Assembly (NCBI RefSeq): GCF_014650035.1
Contig: NZ_BMUE01000009.1
Span: 62,001-126,000, forward strand
Source of the DNA: Streptomyces lucensis JCM 4490
GTDB lineage: Bacteria; Actinomycetota; Actinomycetes; Streptomycetales; Streptomycetaceae
Length of the DNA stretch: 64,000 nt
Direction: 5' to 3'
Part shown: in pieces, positions 8,595 to 15,996 of the stretch
Layout of the letters: each line of letters starts with the position of its first letter
How positions within the stretch are numbered: the first letter of the stretch is position 1
Notes under the pieces: model-generated
The model's database searches: none
Told to the model about the DNA's origin: nothing
What the model saw: the letters and a program-made list of their open reading frames with translations, nothing else
Made by a program: the position numbers and the translations under genes

Positions 8595-8620
8595 TCCCAT
8601 CCCCCTCTGGAGGCACATCC

Positions 8621-10024
8621 ATGGCTCTGCACAAAGGTCCCGGTAAGCACCAGGAACGCCTGATGTCGGTCAACCCCTTCTACGGGGAGGCCAACCCGGT
8701 CGGCGGCATGACCGAGGCCCCGCCCACGCACCGGCTGCCGGACACCCCGCTGCCGCCGTCGACGGCGTACCAGCTGGTGCACGACGAGCTGATGCTGGAC
8801 GGCAACTCGCGGCTGAACCTGGCCACTTTCGTCACCACCTGGATGGAGCCGCAGGCCGGGGTGCTGATGGGCGAGTGCCGGGACAAGAACATGATCGACA
8901 AGGACGAGTACCCGCGCACGGCCGAGCTGGAGCGGCGCTGCGTGGCGATGCTCGCCGACCTGTGGAACGCCCCGGACCCGTCGGCCGCGGTGGGCTGTTC
9001 GACGACCGGGTCCAGCGAGGCGTGCATGCTGGCCGGGATGGCGCTCAAGCGGCGCTGGGCGCAGCGCAACGCCGACCGGTACCCGGGGGCGCGGCCCAAC
9101 CTGGTCATGGGCGTCAACGTCCAGGTCTGCTGGGAGAAGTTCTGCAACTTCTGGGAGGTGGAGGCCCGGCTGGTCCCCATGGAGGGCGACCGGTACCACC
9201 TGGACCCGCAGGCGGCGGCCGAGCTGTGCGACGAGAACACCATCGGGGTCGTCGCCGTCCTCGGTTCCACCTTCGACGGGTCGTACGAGCCTGTCGCGGA
9301 CCTGTGCGCGGCCCTGGACGCCCTCCAGGAACGCACGGGGCTGGACGTCCCGGTGCATGTGGACGGCGCCTCCGGGGCGATGATCGCGCCCTTCCTGGAC
9401 GAGGACCTGGTGTGGGACTTCCGGCTGCCGCGCGTGGCGTCGGTCAACACGTCCGGGCACAAGTACGGCCTGGTCTACCCCGGCGTCGGCTGGGCCCTGT
9501 GGCGGGACAAGGAGGCGCTGCCGGAGGAGCTGGTCTTCCGTGTGAACTACCTGGGCGGCGACATGCCGACGTTCGCCCTGAACTTCTCCCGCCCCGGCGC
9601 CCAGGTCGTGGCGCAGTACTACACGTTCCTGCGGCTGGGCCGCGAGGGCTACCGGGCGGTGCAGCAGACCACGCGGGACGTGGCCCGCTCACTCGCGGAC
9701 AAGATCGAGGCGCTCGGCGACTTCCGGCTGCTCACCCGCGGGGACGAGCTGCCGGTCTTCGCGTTCACCACGGACGGCGACCTGCCCTACGACGTCTTCG
9801 ACGTCTCCCGGCGGCTGCGCGAGAGCGGCTGGCTGGTGCCCGCGTACACCTTCCCGCCGAACCGCGAGGACCTGGCCGTGTTGCGGGTCGTGTGCCGCAA
9901 CGGCTTCTCCCACGACCTGGCCGACCTCTTCGTCGACGACCTGGGCCGCCTGCTGCCGGAACTGCGCCGGCAGCCGCATCCCCTGACGAAGGACCGGGAG
10001 ACGGCCACCAGCTTCCATCACTGA
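8621..10024 (+). CDS. gad: glutamate decarboxylase (PLP-dependent)
   Basis: A 467-residue group II decarboxylase converting glutamate to GABA and CO2 with proton consumption in the cytosol. Family marks: NPFYGEANPVGGMTE near the N-terminus, NLATFVTTWMEPQA, the substrate/PLP region STTGSSEACMLAGMALK, VHVDGASGAMIAPF, and the Schiff-base lysine in SGHKYG (Lys281). ATG 8621 follows TGGAGG at 8608-8613 with proper spacing. It is immediately downstream of the YfeO-like ClC gene. The C-terminus (PHPLTKDRETATSFHH) differs from the pH-sensing tail of E. coli GadB. Confidence 0.95.
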   Translation: MALHKGPGKHQERLMSVNPFYGEANPVGGMTEAPPTHRLPDTPLPPSTAYQLVHDELMLDGNSRLNLATFVTTWMEPQAGVLMGECRDKNMIDKDEYPRTAELERRCVAMLADLWNAPDPSAAVGCSTTGSSEACMLAGMALKRRWAQRNADRYPGARPNLVMGVNVQVCWEKFCNFWEVEARLVPMEGDRYHLDPQAAAELCDENTIGVVAVLGSTFDGSYEPVADLCAALDALQERTGLDVPVHVDGASGAMIAPFLDEDLVWDFRLPRVASVNTSGHKYGLVYPGVGWALWRDKEALPEELVFRVNYLGGDMPTFALNFSRPGAQVVAQYYTFLRLGREGYRAVQQTTRDVARSLADKIEALGDFRLLTRGDELPVFAFTTDGDLPYDVFDVSRRLRESGWLVPAYTFPPNREDLAVLRVVCRNGFSHDLADLFVDDLGRLLPELRRQPHPLTKDRETATSFHH

Positions 10025-10091
10025 CGGTTCTCCGTCACCGACGCTGTCATGGCCACCGGCCTGGCCCCGCGGCCTCGCCGGCGCGGCCGGT

Positions 10092-10312
10092 TCAGAGGTC
10101 GTCCTCCGGGTGCCGCTCCCGCGTCGCGTACGGGTTCGGCTCGCCCTCGACCAGGATGCCGCTGAACGGCTCGCCCTCGCCGGCGAAGGTGCAGGCGCCG
10201 TTCTCGAGGCGCTGGACGAGGCCGCGGGTCCACTCGGCCTCGGAGTCGGCCGTGTGGACCCACACCCGTGCCGGCCGACCTCGCCCAGCACGAGGAGACG
10301 GGTCGCTGACAT
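10092..10312 (-). pseudogene. remnant of a PadR-family regulator gene (central deletion and frameshift)
   Basis: From ATG 10312 the first 12 codons read MSATRLLVLGEV, the usual opening of streptomycete PadR regulators. They are joined out of frame to a tail reading VWVHTADSEAEWTRGLVQRL ... FAGEGEPFSGILVEGEPNPY and ending in TGA at 10092. That tail resembles the C-terminal dimerisation region of the same regulators. About 100 codons carrying the winged helix are missing and the two pieces are in different frames. No functional protein is expected. The homology is from memory of the family, not from an alignment. Confidence 0.5.
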
Positions 10313-10335
10313 GCCGTCCAGGTTATCGCCGCGGC

Positions 10336-10875
10336 TCAGCCCCGCTGCTCCAGGGCCACCAGTTCGAAGGCCGTCTTCCCGTCCAGGGACTCGCGGAGGA
10401 TGTCGGCGTGACCGGCGTGCCGGGCGGTCTCGCGGATCAGGTGCAGGCACAGCCAGCGCAGGGAGACCCGGCCCTCCGGCGGGAACCAGGGGTCGGGCGG
10501 CAGCGGGAAGGTGTCGTCCAGGCTGGGCGCGGAACGGATGAACTTCTCCGTCTCGGCGGCGACCTGCTCCCAGTACGCCAGCTGCCCGGCGACCGTCTCC
10601 TCGTCGGTGAGCCGGAAGCACTCGTGCCAGTTCGACTCGTCGCGGTGGACGGCCGGCGGCTCCTGCCGGGCCCGGGCCAGCCAGCTCTGCTCGACCTCGG
10701 CGACGTGCTTGAGCAGGCCGCCCAGCGACAGCTCGCCGGCGGTCGGGCGGGAACGGGCCTGCTCCTCCGTCAGCCCCAGCAGCGCCCGGCGGATGCCGCC
10801 GCGCTGCTCCTCCAGGAACGCGAGCAGCGCCCCGCGCTCGTCGCCCCGCGCTTCCGCCGCCACGTGCGTGACCAT
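10336..10875 (-). CDS. DinB-like/DUF664 protein
   Basis: A 179-residue four-helix-bundle protein of the DinB/YfiT superfamily (DUF664 subgroup). Putative metal-ligand histidines are visible: one in LGGLLKHVAEVEQSWL and a pair in ETARHAGHADILRE near the C-terminus. Members include thiol-dependent S-transferases, in actinomycetes using mycothiol, so a small-molecule detoxification role is possible, but the substrate cannot be read from sequence. It stands between the PadR remnant and the aldehyde dehydrogenase terminator. Confidence 0.85.
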   Translation of the reverse strand: MVTHVAAEARGDERGALLAFLEEQRGGIRRALLGLTEEQARSRPTAGELSLGGLLKHVAEVEQSWLARARQEPPAVHRDESNWHECFRLTDEETVAGQLAYWEQVAAETEKFIRSAPSLDDTFPLPPDPWFPPEGRVSLRWLCLHLIRETARHAGHADILRESLDGKTAFELVALEQRG

Positions 10876-10923
10876 GACCGTCCGCCTCTCACTGGGTTCC
10901 CTTGCCTGGCACAGACGACGCTA

Positions 10924-10960
10924 CGGGCCCTTGCGGTCAGTTTCTGTCCGCAAGGGCCCG
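10924..10960. terminator. strong hairpin between the DinB-like gene and the aldehyde dehydrogenase gene
   Basis: A perfect 13-bp stem (cgggcccttgcgg pairing with ccgcaagggcccg) with an 11-nt loop. It lies 16 nt beyond the aldehyde dehydrogenase stop on the minus strand, so it most likely terminates that gene. Confidence 0.7.
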
Positions 10961-10975
10961 CCACGCGAGGAGGAA

Positions 10976-12436
10976 TCAGAACGGGAAGCCGCTGCGGCCG
11001 TGCTGGACCGAGATCCACTTGACGGTGGTGAAGGCCTCCAGCGTGGTGTCGCCGTTCAGCCGTCCGATACCGGAGTGCTTCTCGCCGCCGAAGGGCACGA
11101 GCGGCTCGTCGTGGACGGTGCCGTCGTTCACGTGGAACATGCCCGTGTCGATCTGCTTGGCGAAGGCCACGCCCCGCTCGACGTCACCCGTGTGGACGGC
11201 GCCGCTGAGGCCGTAGGGGGTGTCGTTGACGATGCGGACCGCCTCCTCCTCGCCGTCGAACGGGATGAGGAAGACGACCGGGCCGAAGACCTCCTGCTGG
11301 AGCAGATCGGAGTCGGCGGGGACGCCGGTGAGCACGCTGGGCTCGACCAGGTTGTTGGTCGTGGCGCCGCGCACGAGGGCCGTGGCGCCCTCGGCGAGCG
11401 CCTGCTCGACGGTGCCCGCGAGCGCGTTGGCCTGCGCGGAGTTGATCACCGGGCCGATGACGGTCCCCGGGTCGCGCGGGTCGCCGACCTTGAGCGTCCT
11501 GACCTTGGCGACGAACTTCTCGGTGAACTCGTCGGCGACCGAGCGGTCCACGAGGACCCGGTTGGCGGCCATGCAGACCTGGCCCTGGTGCACGAACCGG
11601 CTGAAGACCGCCGCGTCCACCGCGTAGTCGAGGTCGGCGTCGTCCAGCACCACCAGGGCGCTGTTGCCGCCCAGTTCGAGCACCGCGCGCTTGAAGTGCT
11701 TGGCGCAGACGGTGGCGACGTGCCGGCCGATCTTGTCGGAACCGGTGAAGGAGATGACCTTGGGGACCGGGTGCTCGATGAACGCGTCGCCGATCTCGGC
11801 GATGTCGGTGACGACGACGTTCAGCAGGCCGCCGGGCAGCCCGGCGTCCTCGAAGATCTTCGCGAGCAGGGTGCCGCCGGCGATCGGGGTGTTCTGGTGC
11901 GGCTTGAGGACGACGGCGTTGCCGAGCGCGAGGGCCGGGGCGACCGACTTCAGCGACAGCAGGAAGGGGAAGTTGAAGGGGCTGATCACGCCCACCACCC
12001 CCACCGGCACCCGGTAGACGCGGTTCTCCTTGCCGTCGGCCGGGGAGGGCAGGATCCGGCCCTCGGGGCGCAGCGCGAGGTGGATCGACTCGCGCAGGAA
12101 CTCCTTGGCGAGGTGCAGTTCGAAGCCGGCCTTCACGCGGGTGCCACCCAGTTCCGCGATGATGAGGTCGGCTATCTCCTGCTCGCGGTCCTCTATCAGC
12201 CTCAGGGCCCGCTCGAAGACCGCGCGCCGGCTGTAGGGGTTGGTCTCGGCCCACTGCTTCTGGGCACGGGCGGCGGCCCGGTAGGCCTCGTCCACCTCGT
12301 CGACGGTGGCCACCGTGATCGAGGCCAGCTTCTCGTCGTCGTACGGGTTGAAGTCGATCACGTCCCAGGAGCCGGTGCCCGGACGCCACTCGCCGTCGAT
12401 GTACTGCTGGGCCAGGTCGGTGAAGTAGGACGACAT
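10976..12436 (-). CDS. NAD(P)-dependent aldehyde dehydrogenase
   Basis: A 486-residue ALDH-superfamily enzyme oxidising an aldehyde to the acid. The catalytic set is complete: the general base in LELGGNS (Glu254), the nucleophile in GQVCMAANR (Cys288), the Rossmann motif FTGSDKIGR around residues 230-238, and the PFNFPF oxyanion/Asn motif near 153-158. The overall pattern resembles benzaldehyde/vanillin-type dehydrogenases, but the substrate is not determinable. ATG 12436 is chosen because GAGG lies about 8 nt upstream; an in-frame Met four codons earlier has none. A palindrome at 12497-12511 lies in the upstream region and may be an operator. Confidence 0.92.
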   Translation of the reverse strand: MSSYFTDLAQQYIDGEWRPGTGSWDVIDFNPYDDEKLASITVATVDEVDEAYRAAARAQKQWAETNPYSRRAVFERALRLIEDREQEIADLIIAELGGTRVKAGFELHLAKEFLRESIHLALRPEGRILPSPADGKENRVYRVPVGVVGVISPFNFPFLLSLKSVAPALALGNAVVLKPHQNTPIAGGTLLAKIFEDAGLPGGLLNVVVTDIAEIGDAFIEHPVPKVISFTGSDKIGRHVATVCAKHFKRAVLELGGNSALVVLDDADLDYAVDAAVFSRFVHQGQVCMAANRVLVDRSVADEFTEKFVAKVRTLKVGDPRDPGTVIGPVINSAQANALAGTVEQALAEGATALVRGATTNNLVEPSVLTGVPADSDLLQQEVFGPVVFLIPFDGEEEAVRIVNDTPYGLSGAVHTGDVERGVAFAKQIDTGMFHVNDGTVHDEPLVPFGGEKHSGIGRLNGDTTLEAFTTVKWISVQHGRSGFPF

Positions 12437-12496
12437 GTGATCCCTCAATCGCTAGCTGACACCTGAGCTACGCCGTATCTGATCGCGTGTCATCGT

Positions 12497-12511
12497 ACTT
12501 GTGTCACAAGT
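12497..12511. promoter_or_regulatory. perfect 15-bp palindrome upstream of the aldehyde dehydrogenase gene
   Basis: ACTTGTG-T-CACAAGT, a perfect 7-bp inverted repeat around a single T, lies about 60 bp upstream of the aldehyde dehydrogenase start and just beyond the end of the HTH regulator gene. Its position fits an operator for a dimeric repressor of the dehydrogenase. The regulator is not identified. Confidence 0.5.
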
Positions 12512-12528
12512 GAGTTGAGGGTGTCCGC

Positions 12529-13389
12529 TCAAGACAGCTGAAGCAGCCCCCGGAGCAGGTCGCGGCTCTCGTCCGGGCCCGGGCTGTCCTGCTGCAGCTC
12601 CTTCAGGGCCTGCTCGTACTGGGCGACGTCCTCGCGCTTGTCCAGGTAGAGGGCGCTGGTCAGCTGCTCCAGGTAGACCACGTCGGACAGGTCGGCGTCG
12701 GGGAAGCTGAGGAGCGTGAAGGCGCCGCTCTCGCCGGAGTGCCCGCCGAAGCTGAACGGCATTATCTGCAGCCGCACGTTGGGGCGCCCGGAGAGGTCGA
12801 TCAGGTGCTGGAGCTGCCCGCGCATGACCTCGCGGTCGCCGTAGGGCCGGCGCAGTGCGGCCTCGTCCAGGACGATGTGGAACTCGGGGGCGTTCTCGGA
12901 GAGCAGGCACTTCTGCCGTTCCAGGCGCAGCGCGACCCGCCGCTCCACGTCGGCGGCGCTCGCGCCCTTCATGCCGCGCCGGACCACCGCGCGGGCGTAC
13001 TCCTCGGTCTGCAGCAGGCCGTGCACGAACTGCACCTCGTAGGCGCGGATCAGGGAGGCGGCGCCCTCCAGGCCCACGTAGGTGGGGAACCAGCTGGGCA
13101 GGACGTCGCTGTAGCTGTGCCACCAGCCCGCGACGTTGGCCTCCCGGGCGAGGGAGAGCAGCGACTCGCGCTCGGCCTCGTCCGTGATGCCGTACAGCGT
13201 CAGCAGGTCCTCGACGTCCCTGGTCTTGAAGCTGACCCGGCCCAGTTCCATCCGGCTGATCTTCGACTCGGACGCACGGATCGAGTACCCCGCCGCCTCA
13301 CGCGTGATCCCCCGTGCCTCACGCAGTCGCCTGAGTTGCGAGCCGAGCAGCATCCGCCGCACCACCGATCCGGGCTCTTGCGCGCTCAC
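12529..13389 (-). CDS. XRE-type HTH regulator with DUF5753 domain (WhiJ-like)
   Basis: A 286-residue DNA-binding protein. Residues 14-70 form the helix-turn-helix (LGSQLRRLREARGITREAAG...SESKISRMELGR). The DUF5753 domain from about 95 to 270 is marked by VQFVHGLLQTEEYARAV, FHIVLDEAALRR and VRLQIMPFSFGGHSG...FTLLSF. In streptomycetes such genes occur in many paralogous sets with a DUF397 gene and an RsbW-like ATPase gene, and the WhiJ set controls sporulation. Both partners follow here. It is divergent from the ATPase gene. GTG 13389 is the start. It is a likely regulator of the two promoters that share a 30-bp element (13594 and 14658). Confidence 0.9.
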   Translation of the reverse strand: MSAQEPGSVVRRMLLGSQLRRLREARGITREAAGYSIRASESKISRMELGRVSFKTRDVEDLLTLYGITDEAERESLLSLAREANVAGWWHSYSDVLPSWFPTYVGLEGAASLIRAYEVQFVHGLLQTEEYARAVVRRGMKGASAADVERRVALRLERQKCLLSENAPEFHIVLDEAALRRPYGDREVMRGQLQHLIDLSGRPNVRLQIMPFSFGGHSGESGAFTLLSFPDADLSDVVYLEQLTSALYLDKREDVAQYEQALKELQQDSPGPDESRDLLRGLLQLS

Positions 13390-13593
13390 TTCGCCAGCCT
13401 CCCCAACCGTCTTCAGGGGCCGCAGTCTGCCACTAAAACACTTCGAGCAGTACTCGTACGGTTACGGAAACGGAAAGACGTCGGCCGTTTCCGCCTGCTC
13501 ACGAACAGGACCGGGCGGGGGTTCCGGACGGGAGCTCTGTGAAGATGGCAGAAAAAATGGCCAAGAAGCGGTACGGGCATGCCCATTTCGGTC

Positions 13594-13623
13594 GCGTGCA
13601 CGTGCATCTGCCCTTGCATCTGC
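13594..13623 (+). promoter_or_regulatory. 30-bp element upstream of the ATPase gene, shared with the DUF397 promoter
   Basis: The site begins GCGTGCACGTGCATCTGC and ends TTGCATCTGC, so it contains a tandem TGCATCTGC. A reverse-oriented copy at 14629-14658, in front of the DUF397 gene, matches at 27 of 30 positions. Both copies have the same orientation relative to the gene they precede, 74 and 120 nt from the start codons. A shared operator is the simplest reading. Confidence 0.6.
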
Positions 13624-13696
13624 TCTGCGCTTCCGAAACCATGGTGCCGCACCACCGCTGCATCGCTATGACCGCGAATTCCCGGGAGTGCCTCGC

Positions 13697-14194
13697 ATGG
13701 GGACGAATGGATCGACCATGCTCAAGCCGTTACGGCAGGGCCTTCCGCCGCTGGACCCCGCAGCCGTGTCCGACGCAGCCTCCTGTGCCCTGCCCGCCCG
13801 TTACGAAGCGGTGCGCGAGGCCCGGCACTTCACCCGCCGCACCCTCGACCGCTGGGACGCGGGCGACCGCTTCGACGACATATGCCTGGTCGTGTCCGAA
13901 CTCGTCACCAATGCCCTGCGTCACGCCCTCCCGGCCGACCAGGGCCGCTGCGACGACCGCTGTCCGCCCGTGCGACTGCATCTGATGCGCTGGACCGAGC
14001 GGCTGGTGTGCGCGGTACGCGACCCGAGCCACGAGACGCCGGTGCCGGGCGACTCGGACGACTTCTCGGCCGAGTCGGGCCGCGGGCTGTTCCTGGTCGA
14101 CTCCTTCGCCGACAGCTGGGGCTGGCACCCGCTCGCGGGCGCCCTCGACGGCAAGGTCGTCTGGGCGCTGTTCCGGCTCAAGCAGGCCGGCTGA
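13697..14194 (+). CDS. RsbW-like ATP-binding protein (HATPase_c, anti-sigma/serine kinase type)
   Basis: About 165 residues. The N box ELVTNALRHA (after DDICLVV), the G1-like VRDPS and the G2 box ESGRGLFLVDSFAD identify a GHKL ATPase of the RsbW/SpoIIAB kind. In this gene context it is a partner of HTH and DUF397 proteins and not necessarily an anti-sigma factor. ATG 13697 has GGGAG at 13683-13687; an in-frame ATG at 13718 is an alternative. The shared 30-bp element lies 74 nt upstream of the start. Confidence 0.85.
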   Translation: MGTNGSTMLKPLRQGLPPLDPAAVSDAASCALPARYEAVREARHFTRRTLDRWDAGDRFDDICLVVSELVTNALRHALPADQGRCDDRCPPVRLHLMRWTERLVCAVRDPSHETPVPGDSDDFSAESGRGLFLVDSFADSWGWHPLAGALDGKVVWALFRLKQAG

Positions 14195-14205
14195 CGCACC
14201 GCGGC

Positions 14206-14236
14206 GGCCGGGCCCGCCCAGGGCGCGCGCCCGGCC
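14206..14236. terminator. GC-rich hairpin between the convergent ATPase and DUF397 genes
   Basis: GGCCGGGC (14206-14213) pairs with GCCCGGCC (14229-14236). It is placed between two converging genes and could serve both. No T-tract is present, as is common in streptomycetes. Confidence 0.45.
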
Positions 14237-14278
14237 GGGCCGACATCGTTGCCACCGGGCCCGGCGTGCGAGGGGCGA

Positions 14279-14509
14279 TCAGCTCGCTATCAGATGGTCG
14301 AACTCGCCGTCCTTGACGCCGAGGAGCATGGCCTCGATCTCCGCGCGGGTGTAGACGAGCGCGGGGCCGTCCGGGAAGCGCGAATTGCGTACGGCGACCT
14401 CGCCGCCCGGCAGCCGGGCGAACTCCACGCAGGATCCCTGCGAATTGCTGTGCCTGCTCTTCTGCCACGCCACACCGTCCAGCTGTGTGGCAGCCATGCC
14501 GTTGTACAC
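14279..14509 (-). CDS. DUF397 small regulatory protein (BldB/WhiJ-partner type)
   Basis: About 76 residues. The DUF397 signature is clear: VAWQKSRHSNSQGSCVEFA, then VAVRNSRFPDGPALVYTRAE and a hydrophobic-acidic end. These proteins interact with the neighbouring HTH-DUF5753 regulator, antitoxin-like or co-repressor-like, and can alter its binding. GTG 14509 is chosen because a GGGGGG run lies 6 nt upstream; an in-frame GTG at 14548 would add 13 residues. It belongs functionally with the regulator at 12529-13389 and the ATPase at 13697-14194. Confidence 0.85.
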   Translation of the reverse strand: MYNGMAATQLDGVAWQKSRHSNSQGSCVEFARLPGGEVAVRNSRFPDGPALVYTRAEIEAMLLGVKDGEFDHLIAS

Positions 14510-14628
14510 GTCAAACCCCCCGTAAACGCCGTCAACGTCGCGGTCCACAGGTCGCTCCCCGGTCGTGCACTGGCTGTGTGGCCATGGATGCTGTGGTCAA
14601 CTGACCCGGATCATAACCCTGTTCACCT

Positions 14629-14658
14629 GCATATGCATGAGCAGATGCACGTGCACGC
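14629..14658 (-). promoter_or_regulatory. 30-bp element upstream of the DUF397 gene, second copy
   Basis: On the minus strand it begins GCGTGCACGTGCATCTGC and ends ATGCATATGC. It differs from the copy at 13594-13623 at only three positions. It lies about 120 nt upstream of the DUF397 start, in the promoter region. Confidence 0.6.
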
Positions 14659-14865
14659 GGGGTGCTCCTGCGGTTACAGCTTTGACGTGCGCTTTACCCG
14701 AGCTGTCCGGCTCCTGCCCCGGAGTGGGCAGGGCATGTCCCTTTCTGAGACGCGTAGCGTGCGCTTTCTGTTCCAGCATTCAGGAGTCCGCTCGGTAACT
14801 GCTGGTAGCTTGCTGCGGGCCCTCCGGCCGAGGACGGCCGGCCGCTACAGCTTGGGAGCTTTCCG

Positions 14866-15345
14866 GTGACTTCTGCGACGGCGAGAGTGCGGAGCGCGGC
14901 CCTGGTCGCGGTACTGGCGGGCGCGCTGACGCTGACCGCGTGCGGCGGCGACGACTCCGAGGACGGCTCCCCGTCCCCCCGGAGCGAGGACACGGCCTCG
15001 GCCACGGCGTCCCCGGCGGTGACCGGCGCCTCCGCCGGCCTCCAGGGCAGCTGGGTCACCACCGCGGACGGCAAGATCGTGGCCCTGGTCGTCAACGGGA
15101 AGGAAGCCGGGCTCTTCGCGACCGGCGGAACCGTGTGCAGCGGCACGGCGGGCACCGAGGCCGGCATGAGGATGATCCACCTGACCTGCACCGGCGGCGG
15201 CAAGGACCGGACCACCGGCATGGTCGACTCGGTCGGCGCCAAGGCCCTGAAGGTGACCTGGACGGGCAAGCTCGGCCAGGAGACGTACACCAAGGCGGAG
15301 GGCGGCAGGGTCCCGTCGGGACTGCCCACACAGCTGAAGCGGTGA
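14866..15345 (+). CDS. secreted lipoprotein, function unknown
   Basis: A 159-residue protein with a short basic start, a hydrophobic stretch and the lipobox LTLTAC (Cys about residue 26), so it should be anchored to the outer face of the membrane. A Ser/Pro/Asp-rich linker follows, then a small beta-rich domain of about 100 residues starting at LQGSWVTTADGKIVAL and containing Cys residues in VCSGTAG and LTCTGG. The domain looks like a single ligand-binding or lipocalin-like fold but I do not recognise it. GTG 14866 is the start. Confidence 0.75.
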   Translation: MTSATARVRSAALVAVLAGALTLTACGGDDSEDGSPSPRSEDTASATASPAVTGASAGLQGSWVTTADGKIVALVVNGKEAGLFATGGTVCSGTAGTEAGMRMIHLTCTGGGKDRTTGMVDSVGAKALKVTWTGKLGQETYTKAEGGRVPSGLPTQLKR

Positions 15346-15474
15346 CGTCCCGGCGGCCGCCGGACTCACGACGGGTACACCGGAAGCGGTGAACCGGGAG
15401 GGCCGCGCGGGCACGGCCGCCGCGCACGCGCCATGATGCAGGGGCACCGTCACGACCTCGATGGGGACCAGCTC

Positions 15475-15984
15475 ATGCGCGCTCTTCCGCTCACCGTCAC
15501 CGCCCTCGCCGCCACCCTGCTCCTCGCCGCCTGCGGCGGCGGCGGGGGCAAGAGCACCGGCAAGAACAGCTCGGCCTGTGAGATCGGCGGTGTATCGGTG
15601 CAGATCGGGTCGGCGAGCGTGGCCCCGGCCGCCGGCGACACCGGCGAGGTGCCCGTCAGCATCACCAACCAGAGCGCCCCGTGCACGCTGGACCACTTCC
15701 CGGGCGTCGTGATGAACGACGGCGGCGGCGCGCACAAGGTGCCCGTGCTCCACGGCGCCAAGGCCCAGAAGCTGAGGCTCGCCAAGGGCGACTCGGCGTC
15801 CTTCACCATCAGCTACGTGCGCGGCAAGGAGGGCGACAAGGGGAGCCTGGCGGCGAAGACGGTGAAGGTCGGCCTGCCCGGCTCGGACGACATCCGCAGC
15901 TTCCCGTGGTCGTACGGCCCCGTCGCCCTCAAGGGCACCGGACCCGACGCCGCCGTCAGCGCCTTCCAGCAGGTCGGGGACTGA
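15475..15984 (+). CDS. secreted lipoprotein, DUF4232-like
   Basis: About 169 residues. MRALPLTVTALAATLLLAAC is a lipoprotein signal ending at the lipobox Cys20, followed by a Gly/Lys/Ser linker. The mature domain begins SACEIGGVSVQIGSASVAPA and contains GEVPVSITNQSAPCTLDHFPGV and a C-terminal FPWSYGPVAL. This is the pattern of the DUF4232 extracellular beta domain common in streptomycetes. ATG 15475 is preferred because GGGGA is 7-8 nt upstream and the signal peptide then starts correctly. Function unknown. Confidence 0.8.
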   Translation: MRALPLTVTALAATLLLAACGGGGGKSTGKNSSACEIGGVSVQIGSASVAPAAGDTGEVPVSITNQSAPCTLDHFPGVVMNDGGGAHKVPVLHGAKAQKLRLAKGDSASFTISYVRGKEGDKGSLAAKTVKVGLPGSDDIRSFPWSYGPVALKGTGPDAAVSAFQQVGD

Positions 15985-15996
15985 GGCGGAGCGGCC

